Shown here: positions 1-6,660 of the stretch, piece after piece
Numbering within the stretch: position 1 is the first letter of the stretch
Layout of the letters: each line of letters begins with the position of its first letter
DNA from: Verrucomicrobiota bacterium
Lineage (GTDB): Bacteria; Verrucomicrobiota; Verrucomicrobiia; Verrucomicrobiales; DEV007
Assembly (NCBI GenBank): GCA_020630835.1
Contig: JAHDIL010000082.1
Location: 1-7,355, forward strand
Reading direction: 5' to 3'
DNA length: 7,355 bases
Made by a program: the position numbers and the translations under genes
The notes under the pieces: generated by a model
Databases searched by the model: none
What the model was told of the DNA's origin: nothing
Seen by the model: only the letters and a program-made list of their open reading frames with translations

Positions 1-338
1 TGGTTTTGTGATTCGAGGAACCAAAATGATGCAGCTGTCTAATGAGGTATTGGCAGAGCACTACAGCCACGTCGCGGATCAGCCGTTCTTTCCCGATATT
101 CGCAATTTTATGCAGTCTGCTCCTGTCATCGCTATGGTGCTGGAGGGCGAGGGCGTCGTCGGGAAAGTGCGTGATATGCTTGGACCCACAAAAAGAAGCT
201 GATGCTGGGACTATCCGCGGCGACTTTGGCGCGGATATGATGATCAATGTCTGCCACGCCTCGGACAGCCCAGAAAACGGGGAGATCGAGGTAAATCGGT
301 TTTTCCAGCAGGACGAAATCTTTTCTTACGAGAAGTAA
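1..338 (+). pseudogene. ndk: Nucleoside diphosphate kinase, 5'-truncated by the window edge and frameshifted
   Basis: Ndk transfers the terminal phosphate between nucleoside triphosphates and diphosphates through a phosphohistidine. The sequence enters from the left without its start; about the first 30 residues lie outside. Bases 2-202 (frame 2) encode family blocks such as QPFFPDIRNFM, PVIAMVLEGEG and MLGPT, then run into TGA at 200-202. The rest of the family sequence continues in frame 3: KEADAGTIRGDF, then NVCHASDS with the catalytic His (codon 255-257), ending at TAA 336-338. So the frame is lost at about 182-194, ahead of the active site, and the frame-2 product would be inactive. Known Ndks have two residues (Asn/Asp-Pro) between GPT and KEA; here one base separates them. 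That fits a 5-base loss, or an 8-base loss from a tandem GACCCACA. It could be a true pseudogene or a sequencing/assembly error. The frame-3 part keeps all expected conserved residues, so any break is recent. Family identity is firm; status is uncertain. Confidence 0.85.
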
Positions 339-356
339 GAAGGTTCCCCAGGTCTT

Positions 357-1814
357 ATGGGCGACGTGTTTTCTCTCTTTCAGCCGCGAGAGGAGGAAGC
401 AAATCAGGTGTTGGAAAGGAATGTCTTTCCGGCACAATACGAAAACCCGGTTCCTGATGGCCGCTATAATTTGGTCGTGATTGGGGCGGGAGCGGCCGGG
501 TTGGTGGCAGCTGCTGGGGCCGCGGGTCTAGGCGCGAAAGTAGCCCTGATCGAAAAAGAGGCGTTGGGAGGTGAATGCCTTAACACGGGATGTGTGCCAT
601 CGAAAGCCCTCATCAGTCTCGCGAAAGAGGGAAGGTTAGACTTCTCAGAGGCCATGGTTGAGCTACGCAAACGCCGTGCGGCTGTGGCTCCACATGACTC
701 GGTGCAGCGGTTTGTCGATAAAGGGATCGATGTGTTTTTGGGCGCGGGGCATTTTATCGGGCGAGATGAGATCGAGGTGGCGGGCAGGAGGCTGAAGTTC
801 TCAAAAGCGCTTATCGCCACGGGTGCCAAGACGTCCATTCCGCAGGCGTTGGCAGGGATACCTCTTGGAAATTGGCTTCACACTCATGAAACTCTTTTCC
901 GATTGACTGAGCTGCCGGCGAGTTTGCTCATCATTGGCTCGGGAGCTGTGGGATGCGAAATGGCCCAAGCTTTTGCCCGCTTCGGTTCAAAAGTCGATCT
1001 TATTTCTAGTGAGGAAGGGCCGCTACTGGAGGAATTGCCGGAGAGTCGTCGACTTTTAGCCGAGTCGTTGGAGCAGATGGGAATCCGCCGGCACGCTGTG
1101 GGTCGTGATTGGGAGTTTCGCAAAATGGGTGATCGCCAGACCTTTGCGCTGGGGAATGGAGAAATCATCGAGCCCGATGCTGTGCTCTTGGCTACCGGAA
1201 AACGCCCGTCTTTTGCAGGATTACAGCTTGCTCAAGCCGGAATAGAGTTAGCTGACGGAGGTTTGGTGCTGAACGATGAGCTACGCACAACTAACGCGCG
1301 TGTCTATGCCTCTGGTGACGTCGCCCGAGTCGCCCAGTTCACCCATGCGGCTGACTTTCTTTCTCGTAATTTTTTGCGCAACGCCTTCTTCTTTGGCAAG
1401 GCAAAAGCACATGACCTACTCATCCCGCGCGTGACGTTTACCACGCCCGAGATTGCCAGCGTTGGGAGAATAGAAGAATCTGATGAGACAGATGCCTACA
1501 CTGTCCCTCACGATGATTTAGATCGTGCCCTGGTCGAGGATGAGAGGGGTGGGTTTCTGAAGATTTTCACCCAACGAAACTCCGGCCAGATCGTGGGGGC
1601 GACTATCGTAGGCACGCAGGCGGGGGAGAGACTGGCTGCTGTCACTCTTGCCATTCAGAATGGCTTATCCTTGGAGAAGGTCGCCGCAACCATGACGCCT
1701 TATCCTACTTGGTCAGACGCTTTTCGGCACGCTGCCGATCAGTTTCAACGAACTAAGCTCAAGCCTAGGACTTTGGTGATTCTGAGAAAGTGGTTTGACT
1801 GGCTGCGGCGTTGA
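357..1814 (+). CDS. FAD-dependent pyridine nucleotide-disulfide oxidoreductase (mercuric reductase-like, not MerA)
   Basis: Predicted cytoplasmic flavoprotein of the class I disulfide oxidoreductase family (Lpd, glutathione reductase, MerA); substrate unknown. Seen in its 485 residues: the FAD fold GAGAAG (43-48), redox pair C74/C79 in GGECLNTGCVPSK, the NAD(P)H motif GSGAVG (194-199), the second FAD motif ASGDVA (D321), and a C-terminal dimerisation domain. The usual catalytic His-Glu of HPTxxE is replaced by Y449 and D454 (YPTWSD). MerA also has Tyr there, but this protein lacks the N-terminal metal-binding domain, the C-terminal vicinal Cys pair, and apparently MerA's other Hg-ligand Tyr (W173 at the aligned place). 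The second strand of the NAD(P) fold ends in Ser rather than Glu, so cofactor preference is unclear. The ~35-residue leader before the FAD fold is typical of this MerA-like subfamily and supports the ATG at 357; AGAAGG lies about 13 bases upstream. It starts 18 bases after ndk, so the two are probably co-transcribed. Confidence 0.93.
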   Translation: MGDVFSLFQPREEEANQVLERNVFPAQYENPVPDGRYNLVVIGAGAAGLVAAAGAAGLGAKVALIEKEALGGECLNTGCVPSKALISLAKEGRLDFSEAMVELRKRRAAVAPHDSVQRFVDKGIDVFLGAGHFIGRDEIEVAGRRLKFSKALIATGAKTSIPQALAGIPLGNWLHTHETLFRLTELPASLLIIGSGAVGCEMAQAFARFGSKVDLISSEEGPLLEELPESRRLLAESLEQMGIRRHAVGRDWEFRKMGDRQTFALGNGEIIEPDAVLLATGKRPSFAGLQLAQAGIELADGGLVLNDELRTTNARVYASGDVARVAQFTHAADFLSRNFLRNAFFFGKAKAHDLLIPRVTFTTPEIASVGRIEESDETDAYTVPHDDLDRALVEDERGGFLKIFTQRNSGQIVGATIVGTQAGERLAAVTLAIQNGLSLEKVAATMTPYPTWSDAFRHAADQFQRTKLKPRTLVILRKWFDWLRR

Positions 1815-1859
1815 TTTTTTCCCATTGCATATCGGCTCGTCCCCCTCGTTCGTGGCACC

Positions 1860-4367
1860 GTGCGAACAAACCGTCCACCCCGCCCTATTACTGAGCTCTC
1901 TCATCCTCTGCGAGTGCACGGTAAGGCTTTCCACTGTGGCAATGATCCCTTTTGGGTGAAGGCGGTTACGTTTGGCCCCTTCCCAGCCGGACATTTCCCT
2001 GATGAGGGCATGAGTGAGCTTGGTCGTATCCGCGATGAACTGGGGGCGAACTGTCTGCGCCTTTTCGAGGTCCCATCTCTGGATTTTCTTCACGCCTGCG
2101 CTCAGCACAATCTGCGGGTTTTTATTACTTTGCCCTGGACCCAGCATATTGATTTTCGAGCGGCCCGGCGCGCTTGGGAAGAGGCCAAATTAGCTCTTGT
2201 AGAAACGGTGCGTTCCCTGAAGGGGCATCCGGCTATCGCGGGCTATTTTGTGGCGAATGAGATCCGTTCGGACCTAGTTCGTTTCATGGGGGAAAGCTGG
2301 ACACGCGATCGCTTGGAGGAGTTGATCCAACTGGGTAAGAGCATCGATCCCGAGGTGTTGTTTTCCTACGCCAACTATCCAACGACGGAGTTTCTCATTC
2401 CGCGTAATCAGGACTTTTTCGCGATGAATGTCTACTTGGAGGAAAAGGAAGCCTTCTCGCATTATCTGCAGCGCTTGCTCGCTCTCTCGGGCGATAAACC
2501 ATTGCTACTCTCCGAGTTAGGCATGGATAGCTTGCGGAATGGTCCGGAGCGGCAGGCTGACACCATCTCGCGATCTGTGAAGGATGCTGCTCAATTGGGG
2601 GCAGCCGGAGTATGCGTATTCGCCTGGAGCGATGCCTGGCAGCGAGGCGGTGAAACGATCGAGGAATGGGCCTTCGGCCTAACGACTGCCGAGGGTAGGG
2701 CGAAACCTGCCCTGGCTCAGGTTTCGGAATCCTGGGGTGCCTGGCAAAGACCTGCAGATCTCATCAACACTGACAAGTTACCCAAAATCTCTGTCCTGGT
2801 CTGCACCTACCGTGGGAGTGCGACAATCAGCGCTTGTCTCAACAGCCTGCTTGCTCTCGATTATCCCGATTTTGAGATCATTGTGGTTAACGATGGTGAT
2901 GATGCGCGTGTAGCGGAAATCGTTGAGGTGGAAAAGGCCGTGACGCTCATCGCGACGGAACACATAGGACTCAGTGCTGCGCGCAATCTGGCCGCCTCGC
3001 ACGCTGTCGGTGAAATTTTTGTCTACACTGACGATGACTGTGTCGCTGAACCTGACTGGCTTCTGCATATGGCCGAGGGGTTTGCTCAGCACGAGGAAAT
3101 CGCTGCTGGCGGCGGTCCCAACATCCCACCAGCTGCCGCCTCAGTCGAACAAGCTCTGGTGCAATGCTCGCCGGGAGGGCCGGCTCATGTCCTGCTGACG
3201 GATCAGCGTGCCGAACACATTCCTGGGTGCAATTTGGCTGTGCGGAGGGAAGCTTTCGAGGCGGTGGGTGGATTTGACGAACGATTTCGCGCGGCCGGTG
3301 ATGACGTTGATTTTCAATGGCGTCTGTTGGCTGCTGGCTACGCAATCGGATTTTTCGCGAAAGCCTGGATCTGGCATCACCGCAGAGCCACCTTCGCAGC
3401 TTACCGGCGACAGCAACAGGGATACGGGCGCGCGGAGGCCCTGCTCATTGAGAAATGGAAAGAGCGTTTCCCTGCGCTTGGAGGAGCGGTGTGGAATGGT
3501 GCCGTTTATCAGTCATCACCCTTCTTTTCCTCTGTTATTTACCGAGGCGAATGGTCGTCTGAGGCCTTTCAACTTGCCACCATTGTGGGTCCCGAAGCAT
3601 TCTGGTCGCAGCGTCTGCACCCGCTATGGGTAGTTAATGGCGGTGTCTTGATCCTTCTCGGGATTTTCATTCCTGGCCTTTTCTTGGTGGGTTCGGCTGC
3701 TCTCATTCTTACTCTAGTAGCGGCCTGGGTGCTAGCGCGCGCGAACTTGGTAGCCAGTGGGCTGACTGGGGCAGGCCCGAAAATCCACTTAGCTAAACTG
3801 TGGGCTCAACACGGTTGGAACCGAGCTGCTGTTCGGCTTAAAGGGAGTAGAAGATATATTGGTTGGAGGGATCTATGGCAGGCTCATAAAGAGCTGTTCC
3901 GCGCCTTTGAGACATACCCACGATTAGGTTACGCCTTGCGGCTCTCTCAGTGGTGGGGCAGGGGAGACGATACCCAGCCTCAAACCCCGGCGGACAGGGT
4001 GAAGGCATACCGGCAATGGAGTCAGGATGAGCAAGCGCGCTCGTCGTGGAGGCCTGACATAACTGGCGAGAGCGATTTGCTCACAGCTTATAATCTGCTT
4101 GGTATCCGTTACCGACTTTTGTCTGCTGCTGAATACCATGCAGAAGGGATGAACTTGCTTCTGAAAATCCGCGCTGAAGCTCATCCCGCGTTACTTTGGT
4201 GCGGCCTGCTCTTCTCTCTGGCGCTCCCTGAGCCTGGGATACTTTTGGCGAGTGCTCTTTGGTCCGTCGCTCTAGCGTCTAGCTTTATAAGAGTTCTCCG
4301 CTACCGAAGCCAGCTAGAGAAATTTTTGAGTAAGCCTGGGAAAAAAGTCGCTTCTAGCGAGGAGTGA
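1860..4367 (+). CDS. Fusion of TIM-barrel glycoside hydrolase and family 2 glycosyltransferase with C-terminal membrane segments
   Basis: An 835-residue protein in three parts. Residues ~15-295 look like a clan GH-A (GH2/GH5-type) barrel: ANE with N133-E134 as candidate acid/base, SELG with E219 as candidate nucleophile, and a strand-8 block FAWSDAW. Residues ~308-560 are a GT2 domain: start ISVLVCTYR, nucleotide/metal site TDDD (D391-D393), the GCNLAVRR block, and DDVDFQWR with D482 as candidate catalytic base. Hydrophobic segments at ~589-632 and ~777-812 flank a charged region. No signal peptide or membrane span separates the GH and GT parts, so both probably face the cytoplasm, the usual side for GT2. 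I infer polymer or glycolipid synthesis with a built-in trimming or transglycosylation step; the sugar cannot be told. The GTG at 1860 is the only usual start after the preceding stop that keeps the barrel's first strand comfortably complete; it has no Shine-Dalgarno. It follows the oxidoreductase by 45 bases. Confidence 0.92.
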   Translation: MRTNRPPRPITELSHPLRVHGKAFHCGNDPFWVKAVTFGPFPAGHFPDEGMSELGRIRDELGANCLRLFEVPSLDFLHACAQHNLRVFITLPWTQHIDFRAARRAWEEAKLALVETVRSLKGHPAIAGYFVANEIRSDLVRFMGESWTRDRLEELIQLGKSIDPEVLFSYANYPTTEFLIPRNQDFFAMNVYLEEKEAFSHYLQRLLALSGDKPLLLSELGMDSLRNGPERQADTISRSVKDAAQLGAAGVCVFAWSDAWQRGGETIEEWAFGLTTAEGRAKPALAQVSESWGAWQRPADLINTDKLPKISVLVCTYRGSATISACLNSLLALDYPDFEIIVVNDGDDARVAEIVEVEKAVTLIATEHIGLSAARNLAASHAVGEIFVYTDDDCVAEPDWLLHMAEGFAQHEEIAAGGGPNIPPAAASVEQALVQCSPGGPAHVLLTDQRAEHIPGCNLAVRREAFEAVGGFDERFRAAGDDVDFQWRLLAAGYAIGFFAKAWIWHHRRATFAAYRRQQQGYGRAEALLIEKWKERFPALGGAVWNGAVYQSSPFFSSVIYRGEWSSEAFQLATIVGPEAFWSQRLHPLWVVNGGVLILLGIFIPGLFLVGSAALILTLVAAWVLARANLVASGLTGAGPKIHLAKLWAQHGWNRAAVRLKGSRRYIGWRDLWQAHKELFRAFETYPRLGYALRLSQWWGRGDDTQPQTPADRVKAYRQWSQDEQARSSWRPDITGESDLLTAYNLLGIRYRLLSAAEYHAEGMNLLLKIRAEAHPALLWCGLLFSLALPEPGILLASALWSVALASSFIRVLRYRSQLEKFLSKPGKKVASSEE

Positions 4368-4522
4368 GTGGCATCCTATCATAGTGTCAAGGAGAGAGGT
4401 TTTGCGCGCTAGATCGTGATATCCTTACCTCGTTTGATTTTCAGAGCAGGTGTTTTTGCTTCTCAAATCAGTGGCCTCCTGTTACTCTATTGAAGGACCC
4501 CTGTCCTTACCATGAATCTGTC

Positions 4523-5143
4523 ATGACGCCCCGCCTCTTCTCTATACTCGCTTTCTCTCTCTTGTTTCTCTCTACGACTATCTGTCACGCCGGGGGACGC
4601 ACAGCCCAGCAAATTTTTCAGGAGGGGGTGAGCTTGTTTAAGGTCGAGCGTTATGCCGAGGCGAAAGCGCGCTTCGAGCGCGTTCTCCGAGCACAGCCTA
4701 ACTATGCCCCCGCTCGGAGCTTCCTGGCGCGCGCTAATCTTGCTATCTCCAAAGGAGGGCCTAAGCTGCCGGGTCTTGATAAAAAGCTGAACGGACTGAT
4801 TTTACCCCAGCTGAACTTTGATCGAGCACCCGTGGGCGATGTGCTTGATTTTCTTTCGAAGCGAGTGCTGGAAGTTTCCGATGGGAAGATTGGTGCTAAT
4901 GTTATTTTCAAAGGCACGGAAGAGGAGAGAGAGCGTCCCATCACCCTGCAGCTTAGGAATGTCCCGGTTACGGATGCTTTTCGTTACGTTACCGAGGTGT
5001 CGCGTCTGCGTTTGCGATATGAGCCACATGCTGTTGTGGTGAGCAGTTTGGCTCCGATCGAAGCACCTGCGGCGGCAGCGGCTCCGGGCGTCCGGACTTC
5101 GCCAAACCTTTCGCCTGCCGCGTCGCGTGTTTTTGGTCAGTAA
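4523..5143 (+). CDS. Exported small protein with TPR and secretin-N/STN-like domain
   Basis: 206 residues. A signal peptide (1-23: MTPR, a hydrophobic core, then CHA before GG) predicts export to the periplasm. Residues 28-61 form one clear TPR (helix pair with the YAEAKARFERVL pattern), with a half repeat to ~75. Residues ~89-180 resemble the small alpha/beta domain at the N-terminus of secretins and TonB receptors (LNFDRAPVGDVLDFL, then ITLQLRNVPVTDAFRYV, then LRLRYEPHAVVVSS). The tail is Ala/Pro/Ser-rich and low in complexity. TPR plus this domain precedes a beta-barrel in many secretin-like proteins, but here there is no barrel, and the next gene begins 14 bases later. I infer an envelope scaffold or pilot-like partner. 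ATG 4523 is preferred over TTG 4490 in the same frame because it puts the basic n-region directly before the hydrophobic core; no good ribosome site precedes either. Cys21 is not in a proper lipobox. Confidence 0.82.
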   Translation: MTPRLFSILAFSLLFLSTTICHAGGRTAQQIFQEGVSLFKVERYAEAKARFERVLRAQPNYAPARSFLARANLAISKGGPKLPGLDKKLNGLILPQLNFDRAPVGDVLDFLSKRVLEVSDGKIGANVIFKGTEEERERPITLQLRNVPVTDAFRYVTEVSRLRLRYEPHAVVVSSLAPIEAPAAAAAPGVRTSPNLSPAASRVFGQ

Positions 5144-5157
5144 GGCACTGCTTTCCT

Positions 5158-5838
5158 ATGGAGCACCCTGAGGAGCCTCGTGCCCGTGGAATCGCGCTAA
5201 TAACAGGTGGAGAAGGAGACCTGGCTCGCGCTATTGCGCGCGAGCTAAACAGCCAGACGCACCGGCAATGGATTGTCCACGCGCCGGGCCGGATGGATAT
5301 GGACGTGTGCGACGAAGATAGCATTCAATCTTATTGTGCCGAGCTCTCTCAACTTGATCTGCTGATCCACAATGCCGGCATCACCAGAGACATCGTTCAT
5401 CTCAGAATGGAAGAGCCGGACTGGGATGAAGTGCTCGATACTCATCTGAAGGGAGCTTTCCTCGTTACGAAAACGGTTCTCCCGCTTTTGCTGAAGGCAC
5501 CTTACGGAGGCCATATCATTCAGATCGGTTCCTTTTCCGCTGATCACCCCCCTGTTGGTCAGGCTAATTATGCAGCTGCCAAAGCGGCTCTCGTTGGCTA
5601 TACAAAGAGTCTGGCCCGTGAATACGGAAAACGAAATCTGCGCGCTAACATCGTGCTCCCGGGATTCCTAGAAACCAAAATGACGGCGGCTTTGAGCGAT
5701 CAGGCGAAGGAGCGCATCCGTCAGCGCCATGCTCTCGGTCGCTACAACACCGCAGAACAAGCGGCTCAGTTCATCGTCCAGCTGTCGAGTCTTGACCACA
5801 TCTCAGGTCAAGTGTTTCAGCTGGATTCCCGGGTCTAA
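5158..5838 (+). CDS. Short-chain dehydrogenase/reductase, FabG-like, compact with degenerate glycine motif
   Basis: 226 residues, a Rossmann-fold NAD(P)-dependent oxidoreductase. Catalytic residues are complete: N72 (HNAGITRD), S125, Y138 and K142 (NYAAAK), then the PG motif after LRANIVL and a closing SGQVFQLD block, all as in FabG-type enzymes. Two features are odd. The nucleotide motif reads TGGEGDLA (16-23) instead of TGxxxGIG, so its second and third glycines are Asp and Ala. The stretch between strand 2 and NAG is about 15-25 residues shorter than in FabG, going almost directly from WIVHAPGR to MDMDV, rather like RmlD-type proteins. The usual residues that select NAD or NADP are therefore absent and cofactor choice is open. 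The substrate is unknown; an acyl-thioester reductase role is only suggested by FabG similarity. It starts 14 bases after the TPR protein, probably in one transcript; AAGG lies ~12 bases before the ATG. Confidence 0.92.
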   Translation: MEHPEEPRARGIALITGGEGDLARAIARELNSQTHRQWIVHAPGRMDMDVCDEDSIQSYCAELSQLDLLIHNAGITRDIVHLRMEEPDWDEVLDTHLKGAFLVTKTVLPLLLKAPYGGHIIQIGSFSADHPPVGQANYAAAKAALVGYTKSLAREYGKRNLRANIVLPGFLETKMTAALSDQAKERIRQRHALGRYNTAEQAAQFIVQLSSLDHISGQVFQLDSRV

Positions 5839-5841
5839 AAG

Positions 5842-6636
5842 CTATGACGCATTGAATGCCACGCAGTCTTCATAGCGGACGCCACTCCCGCCAAAGATAT
5901 CAAGTGCGCTGCCTATCGTGACATCAACGGTTCCGCTGCTCAGTCTCTGGACAAGCTCGAGATCAGTAAGCGACCTTGCCCCACCGGCATAAGTGATCGG
6001 CACCCGGAGGGCTGCTCCCTCTCGGCTCCAGTTTGCGAGGAAACTCACAAGATCTTCATCTATCCCCTGGCATTTCCCCTCTACATCTGCCGCGTGAATC
6101 AGGAATTCATCGCACTGTCCGGCGAGCTCACTGAGAGCCTCACGTGTGATGTTCACGTCAGTGAGGGTTTGCCAGCGGTTCATGGCGACGACCCAGCCGG
6201 TCTCAGTTCGGCGACAACTCAAATCAATCACTAAGCGATCGCGCCCTACCGCAGCCTCTAGCCTATCGAGTTGCTCTTGCCGAAAGTGCCCGTCTGCATC
6301 GAAAAGGCAGGAGGTAGCGATGACATGGCTCGCCCCTAACTCGATCCAGCCTGCTGCGTTTTCAGGGGTGATCCCACCTCCTATCTGCAGTCCATCAGGG
6401 TAGGCCGAGAGGGCTTCTCTCGCAGCGGCTTCATTGTTCGGTCCGAGCTTGATAACATGACCACCGGTTAACCCTGAGTCACGATACATTTTGGCATAAT
6501 GTGCCGATGAGCGATCGCTGACAAAATTTGTTTCAAGCTTTTGCGAAGATGAATCGAGAGTTCCGCCGACGATCTGTTTTACCACGCCATCGTGGAGATC
6601 GATACAGGGACGAAACCGGGTGCGAGGATTTCCCAT
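5842..6636 (-). CDS. hisA: Phosphoribosylformimino-AICAR ribotide isomerase, eukaryotic (His6-like) type
   Basis: Catalyses the fourth step of histidine synthesis, the Amadori isomerisation of ProFAR to PRFAR, in the cytoplasm. The 264 residues match the eukaryotic HisA subfamily (yeast His6; TIGR02129 type) rather than ordinary bacterial HisA: FRPCIDLHDG near the start with catalytic D13, NFVSDRSSAHYAK, GGHVIKLGPNN (59-68), GLQIGGGI (82-89), VIDLSCRR with second catalytic D138, VAMNRWQT, HAADVEGKCQGID, ITYAGGA and TIGSALDIFGG, the last ones being phosphate-binding loops. The length is full for the family. The start at 6636 lies just before the first strand, with no Shine-Dalgarno. It follows the STAS gene by 24 bases, so it is probably the second gene of an operon. 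No other his gene is in the window. Its stop is 3 bases from that of the converging dehydrogenase gene. Confidence 0.96.
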   Translation of the reverse strand: MGNPRTRFRPCIDLHDGVVKQIVGGTLDSSSQKLETNFVSDRSSAHYAKMYRDSGLTGGHVIKLGPNNEAAAREALSAYPDGLQIGGGITPENAAGWIELGASHVIATSCLFDADGHFRQEQLDRLEAAVGRDRLVIDLSCRRTETGWVVAMNRWQTLTDVNITREALSELAGQCDEFLIHAADVEGKCQGIDEDLVSFLANWSREGAALRVPITYAGGARSLTDLELVQRLSSGTVDVTIGSALDIFGGSGVRYEDCVAFNAS

Positions 6637-6660
6637 AAAGCAGCGGAGAACACTCTCTTT

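Noticed and set aside
357..1814. Mercuric reductase (merA)
   Set aside because: It lacks the C-terminal vicinal cysteines and N-terminal metal domain, and there are no mer genes nearby.
1812..1859. Possible TGA readthrough joining the oxidoreductase to the GH-GT protein, since both are in one frame with no further stop between them
   Set aside because: A 15-codon gap free of stops is expected about half the time by chance, both proteins are complete on their own, and there is no selenocysteine-type element evident.
1713..2147. Minus-strand open frame of 144 codons opposite the oxidoreductase/GH-GT junction
   Set aside because: It overlaps two convincing genes on the other strand and its product has no recognisable family pattern; other antisense frames in 464-838, 2971-3345 and 4989-5324 were dropped for the same reason.
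4395..4435. GAGGT...ACCTC inverted repeat after the GH-GT gene as a terminator
   Set aside because: Only 5 bp with a loop of nearly 30 bases and no clean T-run after it.
4512..4526. Four-codon mini-frame (MNLS) whose TGA overlaps the ATG of the TPR gene
   Set aside because: Too short to tell from chance, and no good ribosome site precedes it.
4574..4591. Lipobox in the TPR protein at Cys21
   Set aside because: The residues before Cys are Thr-Thr-Ile, not the small residue needed at -1, so cleavage after Ala23 by signal peptidase I is more likely.
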